From Brevibacillus brevis (GTDB lineage Bacteria; Bacillota; Bacilli; Brevibacillales; Brevibacillaceae): a stretch of 64,000 nucleotides of DNA. Shown piece by piece: positions 34,284-43,999 of this stretch. Every line of letters starts with the position of its first letter. Position 1 is the stretch's first letter. The position numbers and the translations under genes were made by a program. The notes beneath the pieces were generated by a model that saw only the letters and a program-made list of their open reading frames with translations, did no database searches and had not been told where the DNA came from. The stretch lies in NCBI RefSeq assembly GCF_900637055.1, contig NZ_LR134338.1:4615001-4679000 (forward strand). The letters are read 5' to 3'.

Positions 34284-36125
34284 TTATTCCCCAGCAGCCT
34301 CCAGATTTTTAAACTGGTTGGAAAACAATTGATAATAGGTACCTTTCTGCTCGATGAGTTCATCGTGACTGCCTTTTTCCACGATCTCTCCCTGATCCAC
34401 GACCATAATCGTGTCGGCATCCCGAATCGTACCCAGTCTGTGTGCAATCACAAAGCTCGTACGCCCCTCCATAATGGTGAGGAGCGCATCCTGGATATTC
34501 AGCTCTGTCCGTGTGTCGATGCTGCTTGTCGCCTCGTCGAGGATGAGCAGCGACGGCTTGGCGAGGATGACGCGGGCTATCGCCAAAAGCTGGCGTTGTC
34601 CCTGACTCAGGTTGCCCCCATTTTCCGTCAGCATCGTATCGTAACGCATCGGGAGCCGATTGATGAACACATCTGCATTCGCCATTTTCGCGGCAGCTAC
34701 AACCTCCGTATCTGTCGCATCTGGCTTGCCGTACATTATATTTTCCTTGATGGTACCGGAAAACAAGTACGTATCCTGCAAAACAAAGCCAAAGCTGCGC
34801 CGCAAGCTGTCCCGCGAATAGTCTCGAATGTCTTTTCCGTCCAAATATATCGTTCCTGAGGTCACATCGTAAAACCGGGTGAGCAAATTCACGATGGTCG
34901 TCTTGCCTGCACCCGTCGGTCCGACTAGCGCGATGGTGCTCCCTGCCTGTGCCTCGAAGCTGATATTTTTCAAAATCAATTGATCTGGACGATAGCCGAA
35001 GCTGACCTGATCAAAAACGACGTGACCCTTTGGCTGTACAAGCACAGTGGCATCCTGAGAATCTTTTGGCTCCTCTTGTTCATCTATTACCTCAAAAACC
35101 CGTTCCGCCCCAGCAACACCGGATTGAAGCACATTGAAAATGTTCGCGAGGTCGTTCAGCGGACGGACAAACTGTCGGGAATAACTGAGAAAGCTCGCAA
35201 TAACACCTACTGTAATCCATCCTTTTACAGCGAGAACGCCTCCGACAATCGCCACCATGGCAAAGCCGAGGTTGTTAATCACGTTCATGATCGGCATGAG
35301 AAAGCCCGTCCATACCTGTGCCTTCATCCCGATCTTGCAGAGCCGGTCATTGATCGTCGTAAAGTCCTCAATGGCCTTTTGCTCATAATTGAAGGCCTGC
35401 ACCACCTGAATGCCTGAAATCGTCTCTTCAATGTGCCCGTTCAGCTTGCCCAGCTCCATCTGCTGATTTTTGAACAGGACACTCGTTCGTTTGGCAATCG
35501 TGCGTGTGAGCAGAAACACAAGTGGCACCGTGATCAGACATGCGAGTGTCAGGATCGGAGACAAAACGAGCATCATCACTAGCGAACCGAGGAGCACGAT
35601 CCCTCCGGACATCAACTGCGTTGTGGATTGAGAGATGGAGCTGCTGACGTTGTCGATATCATTCGTGAGCCTGCTCATTAACTCCCCGTGCGTACGAGCG
35701 TCGAAATAAGCAATCGGCAGCTTTTGCAGCTTGTCAAAAAGGGCTTGCCTCAGATTCGTCACGATTCGTTGCGAGATGCCTGCCATCAACCAGCTTTGTA
35801 AAAACGTCAGTGCCCCATCCAAGATATACGAGCCGAGCAAGGCAAGAATGATGATAGACAAAAAGCTAAGAGCTTCCTCGCCACCTGTCATCGCATCAAT
35901 CGACTTTCCGATCAAATAAGGCGCAGACAGCATGAGTAGTGCATCGACAAATACAATGACAAATACAATCGGCAGCAGCTTTTTTTCTTTGCCAAAAGCT
36001 TGCCAGAGCCTTTTTAGCGTACCCGAAAAATTCTTGGGCTTACTCACTGGACCTCTGGCAGCACCATGTCCAAAGCCTCGGCCAGATCTCGGTGAAAAGG
36101 CAGACTGTTGCTTCTGTTGACTCAC
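34284..36125 (-). CDS. Heterodimeric ABC exporter subunit (active-site Walker B, LSQGQ signature)
   Basis: 613 residues: six-helix ABC membrane domain (about 50-340) and an ATPase domain (about 370-605). N-terminal extension of some 30 residues rich in Ser, Gly and Arg. Walker A GPTGAGKTT, Walker B LLILDEATSSID with the catalytic glutamate, H-loop IAHRLG. Its signature is LSQGQRQLLA, not LSGGQ. Paired with the neighbouring gene (1-nt gap), which has the complementary asymmetry. Similar to YfiBC or BmrCD-type multidrug exporters. Substrate not known. Confidence 0.93.
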   Translation of the reverse strand: MSQQKQQSAFSPRSGRGFGHGAARGPVSKPKNFSGTLKRLWQAFGKEKKLLPIVFVIVFVDALLMLSAPYLIGKSIDAMTGGEEALSFLSIIILALLGSYILDGALTFLQSWLMAGISQRIVTNLRQALFDKLQKLPIAYFDARTHGELMSRLTNDIDNVSSSISQSTTQLMSGGIVLLGSLVMMLVLSPILTLACLITVPLVFLLTRTIAKRTSVLFKNQQMELGKLNGHIEETISGIQVVQAFNYEQKAIEDFTTINDRLCKIGMKAQVWTGFLMPIMNVINNLGFAMVAIVGGVLAVKGWITVGVIASFLSYSRQFVRPLNDLANIFNVLQSGVAGAERVFEVIDEQEEPKDSQDATVLVQPKGHVVFDQVSFGYRPDQLILKNISFEAQAGSTIALVGPTGAGKTTIVNLLTRFYDVTSGTIYLDGKDIRDYSRDSLRRSFGFVLQDTYLFSGTIKENIMYGKPDATDTEVVAAAKMANADVFINRLPMRYDTMLTENGGNLSQGQRQLLAIARVILAKPSLLILDEATSSIDTRTELNIQDALLTIMEGRTSFVIAHRLGTIRDADTIMVVDQGEIVEKGSHDELIEQKGTYYQLFSNQFKNLEAAGE

Positions 36126-36126
36126 C

Positions 36127-37857
36127 TTACTTCACCTCCCGGCCGATTTGTGACTGAAAGATTTCCTGATACACGTGGCAAGAGGTCATCAATTCTTCAT
36201 GCGTACCAATACCAGCGACTTCCCCGTTGTCAAGCACGATGATTTTATCTGCATCCATGACAGACGTAATCCGCTGTGCGATCAAAATGCAGGTGAGGCC
36301 AGCCGCATAGGCTCGAAGCGCATCCTTAATCTTGCCTTCTGTCGCCACATCTACCGCGCTTGTACTGTCGTCGAGAATGAGAATTTCCGGCTTTTTCACC
36401 AAGGCTCTGGCGATGGAAATACGCTGCTTCTGTCCTCCAGAGAAGTTCACTCCACCCTGCCCTACGCGTGTCTCATAGCCTTCGGGAGTGGCGGAGATGA
36501 ACTCGTGAGCCTGCGCCATACGTGCCGCATGCTCGACCTCCTCGTGGGTCGCCTCTGCCTTGCCCCAACGAATGTTTTCCATCACCGTACCTGTAAACAA
36601 CATTGTTTTTTGCGGCACGATCGCCATTTTTTCACGCAATCGCTTCGGTTCGATGTCTCGTACATCCATGCCATCTACCCGAATCGTGCCTTCCGTTACA
36701 TCATAAAACCTTGGAATCAAGCCAACCAAACTGCTTTTTCCAGAGCCTGTCGACCCGATAATCCCGACAGTCTCCCCAGGCAGACAAGTAAACGAAATCT
36801 GCTTGAGTACCGGCTGACCGCTCTCTCCGTCATACGAGAAGCTGACCTGCTCGAAGTCGATGCGTCCCTTTTTGCCCGGAAGCTCGTGAGGTTGTTCCTC
36901 TTTCCAGCTCATTTGGTTTTCTTCAGCAAATACTTCTCCGATGCGTCCCCCCGATGCTTTGGCCCGCACAAACATGTTAAATACCATGGAAATCATCATG
37001 AGTGAAAACAGAATTTGCGTCATGTAGTTCGTAAACGCGATGATATGTCCGACTTCGATGCTTCCTTGTTCTACGCCAAGCCCCCCAAGCCAGAGGACCG
37101 CGACAATTCCGAGGTTCATCGTCAGCATGATCGCTGGACTGAAGATAGACATTACCCGCGTAGCCGATACCGATTTGGATTGCAGCTCCTCGTTTGCCCG
37201 TGTAAACTTGCCACGCTCAAAATCAAAGCGATTGAATGCCTTAACGACTCGTACGCCAGATAAATACTCACGCATTGCACTGTTCACCCTGTCGAGTGCT
37301 TGCTGTACCTTCAGGAAGAACGGGAAACCGATTTTCATATTCAAGAAAATAAACAGCCCCACAATAGGCACGACAATTGCGAGAATCACAGCCAAATCCA
37401 CGTTCAATTGGGTTGCCATAAACAACCCGCCAATGCACATCAACGGTGCCTTGACGAATATTCGCATCATGCCGTTTACAAACATCTGCACCTGATTGAC
37501 GTCATTGGTCAGACGTGTCACGAGAGAGGCTCTGTCGAACTTGTTCAAGTTTTCAAAGGATAAGGACTGCACCTTTGAAAACAAATCTGCGCGCAGCTGT
37601 GCACCGAAGTTTTGCGAGACGTATGTGGCTAGCACATTGCGGATGGATGCCGCAACAGCCCCGAGTGCCGTTACGAGCAGCATCAGCCCGCCTGTCTTGA
37701 GTACGTAATCCATATCCCGTTTTGCTACACCCGTATCGATAATGTGCGACAGGATCGTCGGCTGCAAAAGATCACATACCGCCTCCAACGCTAAGAAAAA
37801 CATGGAAATCCCGGCGACTACGCCGTATTTTTTTATGTATTTATTGTAGAAGCGCAT
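36127..37857 (-). CDS. Heterodimeric ABC exporter subunit (degenerate Walker B, LSGGQ-type signature)
   Basis: 576 residues, first gene of the pair. Membrane domain at about 15-310, ATPase at about 335-570. Walker A GSTGSGKSS; Walker B ILILDDSTSAVD, in which the catalytic glutamate is aspartate; signature FSGGQKQRIS. With its partner's LSQGQ, this forms one non-canonical and one canonical ATP site, the hallmark of asymmetric type IV exporters. In B. subtilis such pairs (YfiBC, BmrCD) export drugs. No regulator is adjacent. Confidence 0.93.
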   Translation of the reverse strand: MRFYNKYIKKYGVVAGISMFFLALEAVCDLLQPTILSHIIDTGVAKRDMDYVLKTGGLMLLVTALGAVAASIRNVLATYVSQNFGAQLRADLFSKVQSLSFENLNKFDRASLVTRLTNDVNQVQMFVNGMMRIFVKAPLMCIGGLFMATQLNVDLAVILAIVVPIVGLFIFLNMKIGFPFFLKVQQALDRVNSAMREYLSGVRVVKAFNRFDFERGKFTRANEELQSKSVSATRVMSIFSPAIMLTMNLGIVAVLWLGGLGVEQGSIEVGHIIAFTNYMTQILFSLMMISMVFNMFVRAKASGGRIGEVFAEENQMSWKEEQPHELPGKKGRIDFEQVSFSYDGESGQPVLKQISFTCLPGETVGIIGSTGSGKSSLVGLIPRFYDVTEGTIRVDGMDVRDIEPKRLREKMAIVPQKTMLFTGTVMENIRWGKAEATHEEVEHAARMAQAHEFISATPEGYETRVGQGGVNFSGGQKQRISIARALVKKPEILILDDSTSAVDVATEGKIKDALRAYAAGLTCILIAQRITSVMDADKIIVLDNGEVAGIGTHEELMTSCHVYQEIFQSQIGREVK

Positions 37858-38015
37858 CCGTTCACCCCATCTGTGTTCCTACGTACAAGATAACGCTTAG
37901 CTAGCGAAATGTCACGAGTGATTGTCAAAACGAAAACGTTGGGCTTACAGGTTTTTCCTATCATCGTCGTCGAAATAGTAGGCGATAGATTTTTGGTCGA
38001 ATGGGAGATGAAATG

Positions 38016-38396
38016 ATGGCTCAATCACTGTTAAAAGGTATGGAAGGGGTTTTTATACCTGTGACGAACCCAAGTGCGTCTGCAAAATGGTATGAAGAAA
38101 AGCTTGGGTGCAGACCTTTGTTTGTGGAAGAGGAGGCGGTCACGATGCGGATTTCCGATGAATCAAGCACCGTAATCTGTCTCGTCCGCGTAGAGAACCA
38201 TCAGCCTATGACATTTCCGGAAAATCAATTTGGTGTCGGCAAATACTATAATTTTCTTCCCGCTGACATTGAGGCAGCACATCAGCTGTTAATAGAGCGT
38301 GGAGTAAGGGTAACTCCGATTGATAGATTTGGGTCTACGAAGGTGCTGACGTTTTTTGACCCAGATGGGAATCCGCTCGGGATGTGCCAGTATTGA
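38016..38396 (+). CDS. VOC-superfamily protein
   Basis: About 126 residues, one VOC unit: LLKGMEGVFIPVTNPSASAKWYEEKLG at the start (shown in part as GVFIPVTNPSASAKWYEEK) and VLTFFDPDGNPLGMCQY at the end. First ligand position is not histidine. GGGAGA lies 8 nt ahead of ATG 38016; ATG 38013 is also possible. Divergent from the ABC exporter operon. Function unknown. Confidence 0.8.
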   Translation: MAQSLLKGMEGVFIPVTNPSASAKWYEEKLGCRPLFVEEEAVTMRISDESSTVICLVRVENHQPMTFPENQFGVGKYYNFLPADIEAAHQLLIERGVRVTPIDRFGSTKVLTFFDPDGNPLGMCQY

Positions 38397-38406
38397 ATGG
38401 ACAAAA

Positions 38407-38453
38407 AGGGCAAAAAACTGGAATCATCTTTTCGATCCCATGCTTTTTGCCCT
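38407..38453. terminator. Convergent terminator between two VOC genes
   Basis: Stem AGGGCAAAAA / TTTTTGCCCT around a loop of about 27 nt. Confidence 0.6.
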
Positions 38454-38473
38454 CATTTCGTTTACTCGGTCTT

Positions 38474-38890
38474 TTATTCCTGTGGAACAGCGCCTTGATC
38501 CATATACAAGAACTCCCACAGATGGCCATCCAAGTCTTGAAAGCTCCAGCTGTACATGAAGCCGTGGTCAACCGGGTCATTCGATGGAGTTGCGCCCGCA
38601 GCTAATGCTTTGTTTACAATCTCATCGACCTGCTCTTTGCTGTCCGCCGACAACGCGACAATCACTTCGGTGCTTCTCGTTGCATCTGTCAGCTCTTTTT
38701 TCGTAAACGTTTGGAAAAACTCTTCGACGAGCAGCATGGCAAAAATGTTTTCCCCGATCACCAGGCATGCTGCATTTTGATCCGTAAATTGCGGGTTGAA
38801 TTCATAGCCGATCGCCGTAAAGAAGTCGATCGATTTGTTGAGGTCCTTCACCGGTAAATTGACGAAAATTTGTTTGGATTGCAATGCCAT
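38474..38890 (-). CDS. VOC-superfamily protein (PhnB-like)
   Basis: 138 residues. IFVNLPVKDLNKSIDFFTAIG opens the first module; the second ends GFMYSWSFQDLDGHLWEFLYMD. The glutamate of WEFLYM is the usual last ligand. The sequence matches VOC proteins often annotated as extradiol dioxygenase or glyoxalase-like. Function unknown. GAGGAGGAA lies ahead of the ATG. Confidence 0.85.
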   Translation of the reverse strand: MALQSKQIFVNLPVKDLNKSIDFFTAIGYEFNPQFTDQNAACLVIGENIFAMLLVEEFFQTFTKKELTDATRSTEVIVALSADSKEQVDEIVNKALAAGATPSNDPVDHGFMYSWSFQDLDGHLWEFLYMDQGAVPQE

Positions 38891-38970
38891 GTGTACTTCC
38901 TCCTCGGGTTTGTTTTTCCTTGATGTCTATATCCTAGCATTTCTGATTGCCCGAGGCTTCTTCTGGATTG

Positions 38971-40281
38971 CTATTTTGCCACGAAGGTATGTGGCTTTCC
39001 GATCGAGTTCTTATGACGATGGACACTCAGAATGAGACCGAGGGCAGTAAAATGAGCCAAGGCAGTCCCTATATTAGTAAAGCTGAGAAATGGAATCCCA
39101 AGTGTCACGATTGGCAGCAGCCCTGTTGACATCAGCAGTGGCCAGAAGAAGTACACGGAGAATAAAGGAACGATACTGACTATGAGATGCTTGCCATACG
39201 GCTCGTCCACTTCCTTGACAACCCGAGCCAGTCTCATCATAAACAGGGTAACGGCTAACAAGATGATGATGCCCCCAAACCAGCCATACCTATAGATTAA
39301 ATAGGTGAACTTGAAATCGGAGTCTAAATAAGGCATTTTCGGTAAAGGAGCTTGAAAGCCCTTGCCCCATAAACCCGCCGTGCGGAGCACTTCCATCAAC
39401 TCCAGATAATAATATCCCCATCCAAGCGGATCTTTGGTCGGTTGCATCCACCCAAGTAAGAAACGTTCTAAAGGGAAGCTGTCCAACAAAAAAGCAGCAA
39501 TACCAGCAACAGCAGACGCAGTCACCAAGAAGAGTTTTTCTTTTCGAGCAGTTTTTGCATACATCATGAGTATCACGAATCCAAATAGATAAAGCATAAG
39601 ATTCTTGTGCGATCCAGCTATAAGAAAGAGGCTAGCGGGCAACAAAACAAATACAATCAGCTTGGAAGCTGTCCCCCGGAATCGCCATGTCCTGGTAAGA
39701 ATCATGCCCGCAACACTTATGAGAAAAAAATACGTGGACATGGCCACAAAATCAATCGTAATGGAACGACTTATGTGCAAATATGATATTCCATTTATTG
39801 TATAATCTTGCACAAGAACAATCAAAAACACTACGACAGTCAGCACGTACAAATACAACGAGTACGGCAAAAGCTTCCGATAATCCGTGAAGCTAACAGC
39901 GAGCATCACCCCGATACCAAATAAGGCATAGAACCAGTATCTGTCCAGTTTAAACTCGATAAAACTGACCTGCATGCCATACATCGTAAACAGCCCAACA
40001 GCCAGGAAAGCCATCACATACGCCAGAAGCCTCCACTCCACTTTGGGCTTATAAATCCGATGCAGCTGCTTCCCAACCGCAGCAGAATCCCCCATTTGCA
40101 AAATGGCTTGCCTTACCGCTTCTTCCTCTCCCAACCCCTCGTCCATCTGCTCATCCATCAAATCTAGAAGGTGACTTTCCAGCTCATCCCGAATTCTGCG
40201 ATGCATTTCCGTTGCCCGTACATGGCGACATACTTGATCGAGATAGTCTGCAATCAATGGGTGTGTATTTGTCTGCTTCAT
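38971..40281 (-). CDS. FtsW/RodA/SpoVE-family membrane protein with N-terminal HAAS-like domain
   Basis: 436 residues. Residues 1-75 form a cytoplasmic helical domain of HAAS/permease-prefix type (RIRDELESHLLDLMDEQMDEG, GEEEAVRQAILQMGD). Residues 85-425 have about ten helices of the SEDS fold. The motif LDSDFKFTYLIYRYGWFGG matches the region with the catalytic aspartate of SEDS glycosyltransferases (DFIF in RodA). It is co-transcribed with a PadR regulator by ATGA overlap. A cell-wall polymerase role is possible, but its distance from RodA or FtsW is large. Confidence 0.85.
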   Translation of the reverse strand: MKQTNTHPLIADYLDQVCRHVRATEMHRRIRDELESHLLDLMDEQMDEGLGEEEAVRQAILQMGDSAAVGKQLHRIYKPKVEWRLLAYVMAFLAVGLFTMYGMQVSFIEFKLDRYWFYALFGIGVMLAVSFTDYRKLLPYSLYLYVLTVVVFLIVLVQDYTINGISYLHISRSITIDFVAMSTYFFLISVAGMILTRTWRFRGTASKLIVFVLLPASLFLIAGSHKNLMLYLFGFVILMMYAKTARKEKLFLVTASAVAGIAAFLLDSFPLERFLLGWMQPTKDPLGWGYYYLELMEVLRTAGLWGKGFQAPLPKMPYLDSDFKFTYLIYRYGWFGGIIILLAVTLFMMRLARVVKEVDEPYGKHLIVSIVPLFSVYFFWPLLMSTGLLPIVTLGIPFLSFTNIGTALAHFTALGLILSVHRHKNSIGKPHTFVAK

Positions 40282-40610
40282 GCTCTTCCCTCTCCCAGCA
40301 CCCGATCAATCCCATCGCGAAACGTATTCCACTCGAGCTTTTTCTCCTTCAATTGCCCGCGACCTTCTGCCGTAATCCGATAGTATTTACGCTTCCTCCC
40401 ATCCTTCTCATCCCAATACGCTTCCACATAACGCTCCGCTTCGAGCGCATGCAGGATCGGATACAACGTCCCTTCTTTCAGCGTAAACAGACCATTTGAC
40501 TCCTTCTCAATGGCTTTCGCGATCTCGTACCCGTACATTTCCTTTCGATCCAGCATCGTCAAGATCAGGATCACGGTACTGCCTTTTAAAAGCTCCTTAT
40601 TGATTTTCAT
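40278..40610 (-). CDS. PadR-family transcriptional regulator
   Basis: 110 residues. Winged HTH typical of the PadR-s1 type: LLKGSTVILILTMLDRKEMYGYEIAKAI, here seen as ILTMLDRKEMYGYEI, followed by GLFTLKEGTLYPILHALE and the wing DGRKRKYYRITAEGRGQL. PadR genes often precede HAAS-domain membrane protein genes, as here (4-nt overlap). Probably represses its own operon until a membrane or antibiotic signal arrives. Confidence 0.92.
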   Translation of the reverse strand: MKINKELLKGSTVILILTMLDRKEMYGYEIAKAIEKESNGLFTLKEGTLYPILHALEAERYVEAYWDEKDGRKRKYYRITAEGRGQLKEKKLEWNTFRDGIDRVLGEGRA

Positions 40611-40777
40611 AGTGCCTCCCGATTTAACCGCAGATACCTAGATAAACAATACATCATAAATCTATGTATGCAATTCTATCATCCAAATCTTGTAAGATCA
40701 ACACATGTGTAACATTCAGCTTTCGAGAAACGTCTACCTTCTACATACAAAAATGGAAAGAGAAAGTGATTCCACCT

Positions 40778-42037
40778 ATGAAAAAGACCAACTACGTCAA
40801 CATTCTGTTAGCCCTAAGCCTTACTCTATCAATCGTTCCTTCTGTCGCACATTCCGAAAATGCCATCCGTTCAGACAGACCGGGAACGACAGTACTCAAG
40901 TACGTTCCGACAGAAAAAGAGATTCAGGTACCACATGGACTAACGGAACCATTTTTCGTACCATTTGCAGGATCGAGTCCGAACGATCCCTATTACAAAG
41001 AGTTCAAGCAGAAATGGTTCCCTCATTTTGCCCTTGTTTCTCCTACCGGGAAAGTAATCGATCAGCAGGAAGCGTTATTATATCCAGGCTACATCAGTCC
41101 ATTGCAAAACGGGTATGGCTTTTTTCATATCATTACCCACTTTGGTAACAGCTCGTTTATTATTTTCGATAAACAAGGCAACACACAGGAAATAACCACC
41201 TATAACGATTCCTTCACGCAAATAGACGGAGAGTGGTTTTTGTATTCTCCCACAAGCTATACCTCTTATCTGTACAATGCTCGTACGAAAACATCCAAAC
41301 AGATCACGGATGGGGCAATATTCACGATGACAAGTGAGCAAACAGGAGTAACAACTTACGACATTCACCACTACCCTTTTGTCCAATACAACAAAAAGGA
41401 TGGTATGATTCTCTCCTCCAAATTAGGATTGAAAGACATGAATGGCAAAATACACGCGAAGCCTTTCTTTGATGAGTACATGGGATACAGCGAAGGATTG
41501 CATCGCGTGAAAATTAATGGCATGACCCACTTTATTACACACGAAGGAAAAGTCGTGTTAAAGCCATCCCGAAATTACAAGGTAGAATCCAACATCCATT
41601 CGGGAGTTTTTATCATTTCCGGGAAAAAGGACAACGAGGAATTTTATTTATTGATGAATAAAAAAGGAACATTCGCTTCGAAAAAGTATGCGTTTCTGAA
41701 AGAGACGAGTGACGGACAGTTTATTGCCGTGTCGAAAACAAAGGACGGGTATTTCTTCCAGAAAATCAATGCGATGGACAAACCAACCACGACTCTCCCT
41801 TACAAGTTAGATAAACCAGAGCAGCTCAAGCAATTGAAACAGACTGGCAAGCTCTTTCATACAGACACGCAGATCATTGCAGACGTGGCGAATAAACAGC
41901 CATTCCCGTTTCCGCACAAGCTGCTTACGCTTCCTAGAAAGGAAACCGTTTCTATGGAATATACGGTAGGTGGCAAGAAATATATCGGTACGTTTACGCA
42001 TGATGGAACGAAGATATATGCCAGAGAGCTGAAATAG
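40778..42037 (+). CDS. Secreted protein with WG-like beta repeats
   Basis: 419 residues. Signal peptide of about 25 residues (MKKTNYVNILLALSLTLSIV, cleaved near AHS-EN). The rest consists of short beta repeats such as GLKDMNGKIHAKPFFDEYMGYSEG, typical of WG repeats (HFITHEGKVVLKPS), and probably forms a beta-propeller. The ORF extends upstream to 40664, but the signal peptide and lysines place the start at 40778; the SD is weak (GAAAGAGAAAGTG). Unknown function. Confidence 0.7.
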   Translation: MKKTNYVNILLALSLTLSIVPSVAHSENAIRSDRPGTTVLKYVPTEKEIQVPHGLTEPFFVPFAGSSPNDPYYKEFKQKWFPHFALVSPTGKVIDQQEALLYPGYISPLQNGYGFFHIITHFGNSSFIIFDKQGNTQEITTYNDSFTQIDGEWFLYSPTSYTSYLYNARTKTSKQITDGAIFTMTSEQTGVTTYDIHHYPFVQYNKKDGMILSSKLGLKDMNGKIHAKPFFDEYMGYSEGLHRVKINGMTHFITHEGKVVLKPSRNYKVESNIHSGVFIISGKKDNEEFYLLMNKKGTFASKKYAFLKETSDGQFIAVSKTKDGYFFQKINAMDKPTTTLPYKLDKPEQLKQLKQTGKLFHTDTQIIADVANKQPFPFPHKLLTLPRKETVSMEYTVGGKKYIGTFTHDGTKIYARELK

Positions 42038-42072
42038 CTGCTGGATTAGCTCGGTTCCCTAGACGTTATTTC

Positions 42073-42555
42073 GTGAAGCCAACTATTCTCACCCGCGAGG
42101 AAACACATGTAATTGGTATCACTTTTACGGCGAATGTGACAGAAGACTTGGGCAAAAAGCTCTCCGCTACTACCTCTGAAGCTTTGCGAGCTAGAAAAAG
42201 CGAGGTTCACCATTAGGTTGGTGAGGGCGAATACCTGATCCAAATCTATCCTGACAAAGCTGACTTCGATGCGGCGGTAGATCCATTTACCACCCTAATT
42301 GGCGTCGAAGTTTCCAGCCTCGCCGATATTCCTGAAGGGATGGTCAGTCACACGATTCCCGAGGGGACATTTGCAAAAGTAACACACAAGGGACCTGAGA
42401 CAAACTTGGGCGAGACGTATGGCTTTCTTTACGGGTCCTGGCTCTGCGAATCGGGATATGAGTATGCCGGGTTTGATTTTGAGTATTGGGACGAGCGCTA
42501 CAAGCCAGAGCAAGAAGACAATGGAATTGATATTTACGTTCCGCTTTTCAAATAA
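42073..42555 (+). pseudogene. GyrI-like (effector-binding) domain gene with an in-frame stop
   Basis: From GTG 42073 the frame reads VKPTILTREETHVIGITFTA, the usual opening of GyrI-like/AraC-effector-binding proteins, and continues to the typical end FDFEYWDERYKPEQEDNGID then IYVPLFK. The frame is broken only by TAG at 42214-42216, around codon 48. No SD precedes the GTG. Total about 160 codons, family length. A single-base change of a Lys, Gln or Glu codon explains it. Confidence 0.75.
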
Positions 42556-42566
42556 GAGACATAGCG

Positions 42567-42596
42567 AAAAACCAGGGAATCTTCTCCCTGGTTTTT
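42567..42596 (+). terminator. Terminator after the GyrI-like pseudogene
   Basis: Perfect stem AAAAACCAGGGA / TCCCTGGTTTTT with a 6-nt loop; symmetric, so it also serves the convergent anti-sigma gene. Confidence 0.8.
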
Positions 42597-42613
42597 CTGT
42601 TGTTACGATGTTA

Positions 42614-43999
42614 TTAACTACGCACCCACTCCCCTGTTAGCGCATCCACCATATAGAGCGGTGTGTCGTGATAATAAATATGATAGACGAGACGCGGTTC
42701 TAATTTTCCTGTCGTTGGGTTCTCCATCAACTTGTAGACCAATCGGAGCGGGCGATGGGTGACGTATACGTTAGTCGCGTCTTCCCGTGACATTGCCTTG
42801 CTTTTGTCAGGAAGCTGCTTAGACTCCATGGTATACGTAGGATTGACTCCGATCACCCGTTTCCTGTCCACATCAAAATGAACCGTATACCCTCCCATAA
42901 TCGGTACTCCCTGATGGGACTTGAAGAATTGATAGGTTTCGATGTTGCCTTTTCTAGTGGCAGAACCAAGTAGCAGTTCTTTAGTGTCTAACGGAAGGTA
43001 TTTCTGAAACTGCTTAGCTGCTTCTTGAACGTTTTCCAACTTCGGATGAGGGAGCTTTTCATTTTTCCCATGGATATTTTCATACCGATAGTTCAGAATT
43101 TTTCCTGTATCTGTTACTACGGTCAGTTCTATTTTCTGTTTGGTTCGCGTTTCTATTTTGTACGTATGTACTACGTCTGAGCCTTCTTGAATAACGAAGG
43201 AAAACGGAGGCTCGAATCCCCACTCCCGAAAAAGTCTATCTGCTTCTTCGATGTCGGGAGCTACCAGCTTTATGCCTCCCGGTTTCACAGGAATTGGCGG
43301 CATATCTACTAGACTGTAATCGGGATGATAGCGTTCCGTGGGGTAAATTTCTCCTGTGATAGCATCAATGTCACCTGAAAAAGGAAACTCATATTGCAAT
43401 CGCCCTTCCCACTCTGAATAGAGCAGCCGGGCGCTCTGCCCAAAAATTTGTTCTGCCTTTTTGACTGGCATTGCCTTTTTGGGATCAGGAAAGACCATGC
43501 CTGTCGTATCATTTGTCCGTACTTCTTTTTTATGATTCCTGCCCGCCTGGTCAATTGTAAATGTATATTGGTCTTCGAGAACCGGTATGTTGTTCACCGT
43601 CTTGTTCATCACGACAACACCTGTATCGGTATTGGATAACATACCATTCACTGCATATTCACTCGCCTCTCGACCTGCCAATTCTTGCAGCAGCTTCTTC
43701 GCCTGCTCGTATACAGGATGGGCGGGAAGCTGCGGACTACTTGTTGCCGTCACCTCAGGGTCCATGAGTTCGTTTTGCCCCATCCCAGCCATGATGTACA
43801 GCCCAAAGCCAACAGCGATCACGACTGCTGTCATCCCCGCTGTCAACGGATTCATGAACAGCCGTCCCTTCTTGCCAACCCGACTCGTTTCTTGTTCCAG
43901 CACAGTACGTAAACTCTCTACAAACTCCTTACGTGGGGGTGTACTTTTTTGCAGAGTCGCTAACCGTTCCAGCATATCTCGTTCATTTTGCCAATCCAC
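42614..43999 (-). CDS. Anti-sigma factor-like membrane protein with YcdB/PepSY domains
   Basis: 461 residues. A cytoplasmic segment of about 48 residues, one membrane helix (about 52-70, MTAVVIAVGFGLYIMAG), and a long extracellular part of YcdB/YcdC-type repeats (PepSY-like, VQEAAKQFQKYLPLD and EADRLFREWGFEPP). It overlaps the 3' end of an ECF sigma gene by 17 nt, which makes it the cognate anti-sigma factor. The N-terminal cytoplasmic part would hold the sigma factor; the outside part would sense envelope stress. This is inference from topology and operon. Confidence 0.85.
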   Translation of the reverse strand: MDWQNERDMLERLATLQKSTPPRKEFVESLRTVLEQETSRVGKKGRLFMNPLTAGMTAVVIAVGFGLYIMAGMGQNELMDPEVTATSSPQLPAHPVYEQAKKLLQELAGREASEYAVNGMLSNTDTGVVVMNKTVNNIPVLEDQYTFTIDQAGRNHKKEVRTNDTTGMVFPDPKKAMPVKKAEQIFGQSARLLYSEWEGRLQYEFPFSGDIDAITGEIYPTERYHPDYSLVDMPPIPVKPGGIKLVAPDIEEADRLFREWGFEPPFSFVIQEGSDVVHTYKIETRTKQKIELTVVTDTGKILNYRYENIHGKNEKLPHPKLENVQEAAKQFQKYLPLDTKELLLGSATRKGNIETYQFFKSHQGVPIMGGYTVHFDVDRKRVIGVNPTYTMESKQLPDKSKAMSREDATNVYVTHRPLRLVYKLMENPTTGKLEPRLVYHIYYHDTPLYMVDALTGEWVRS

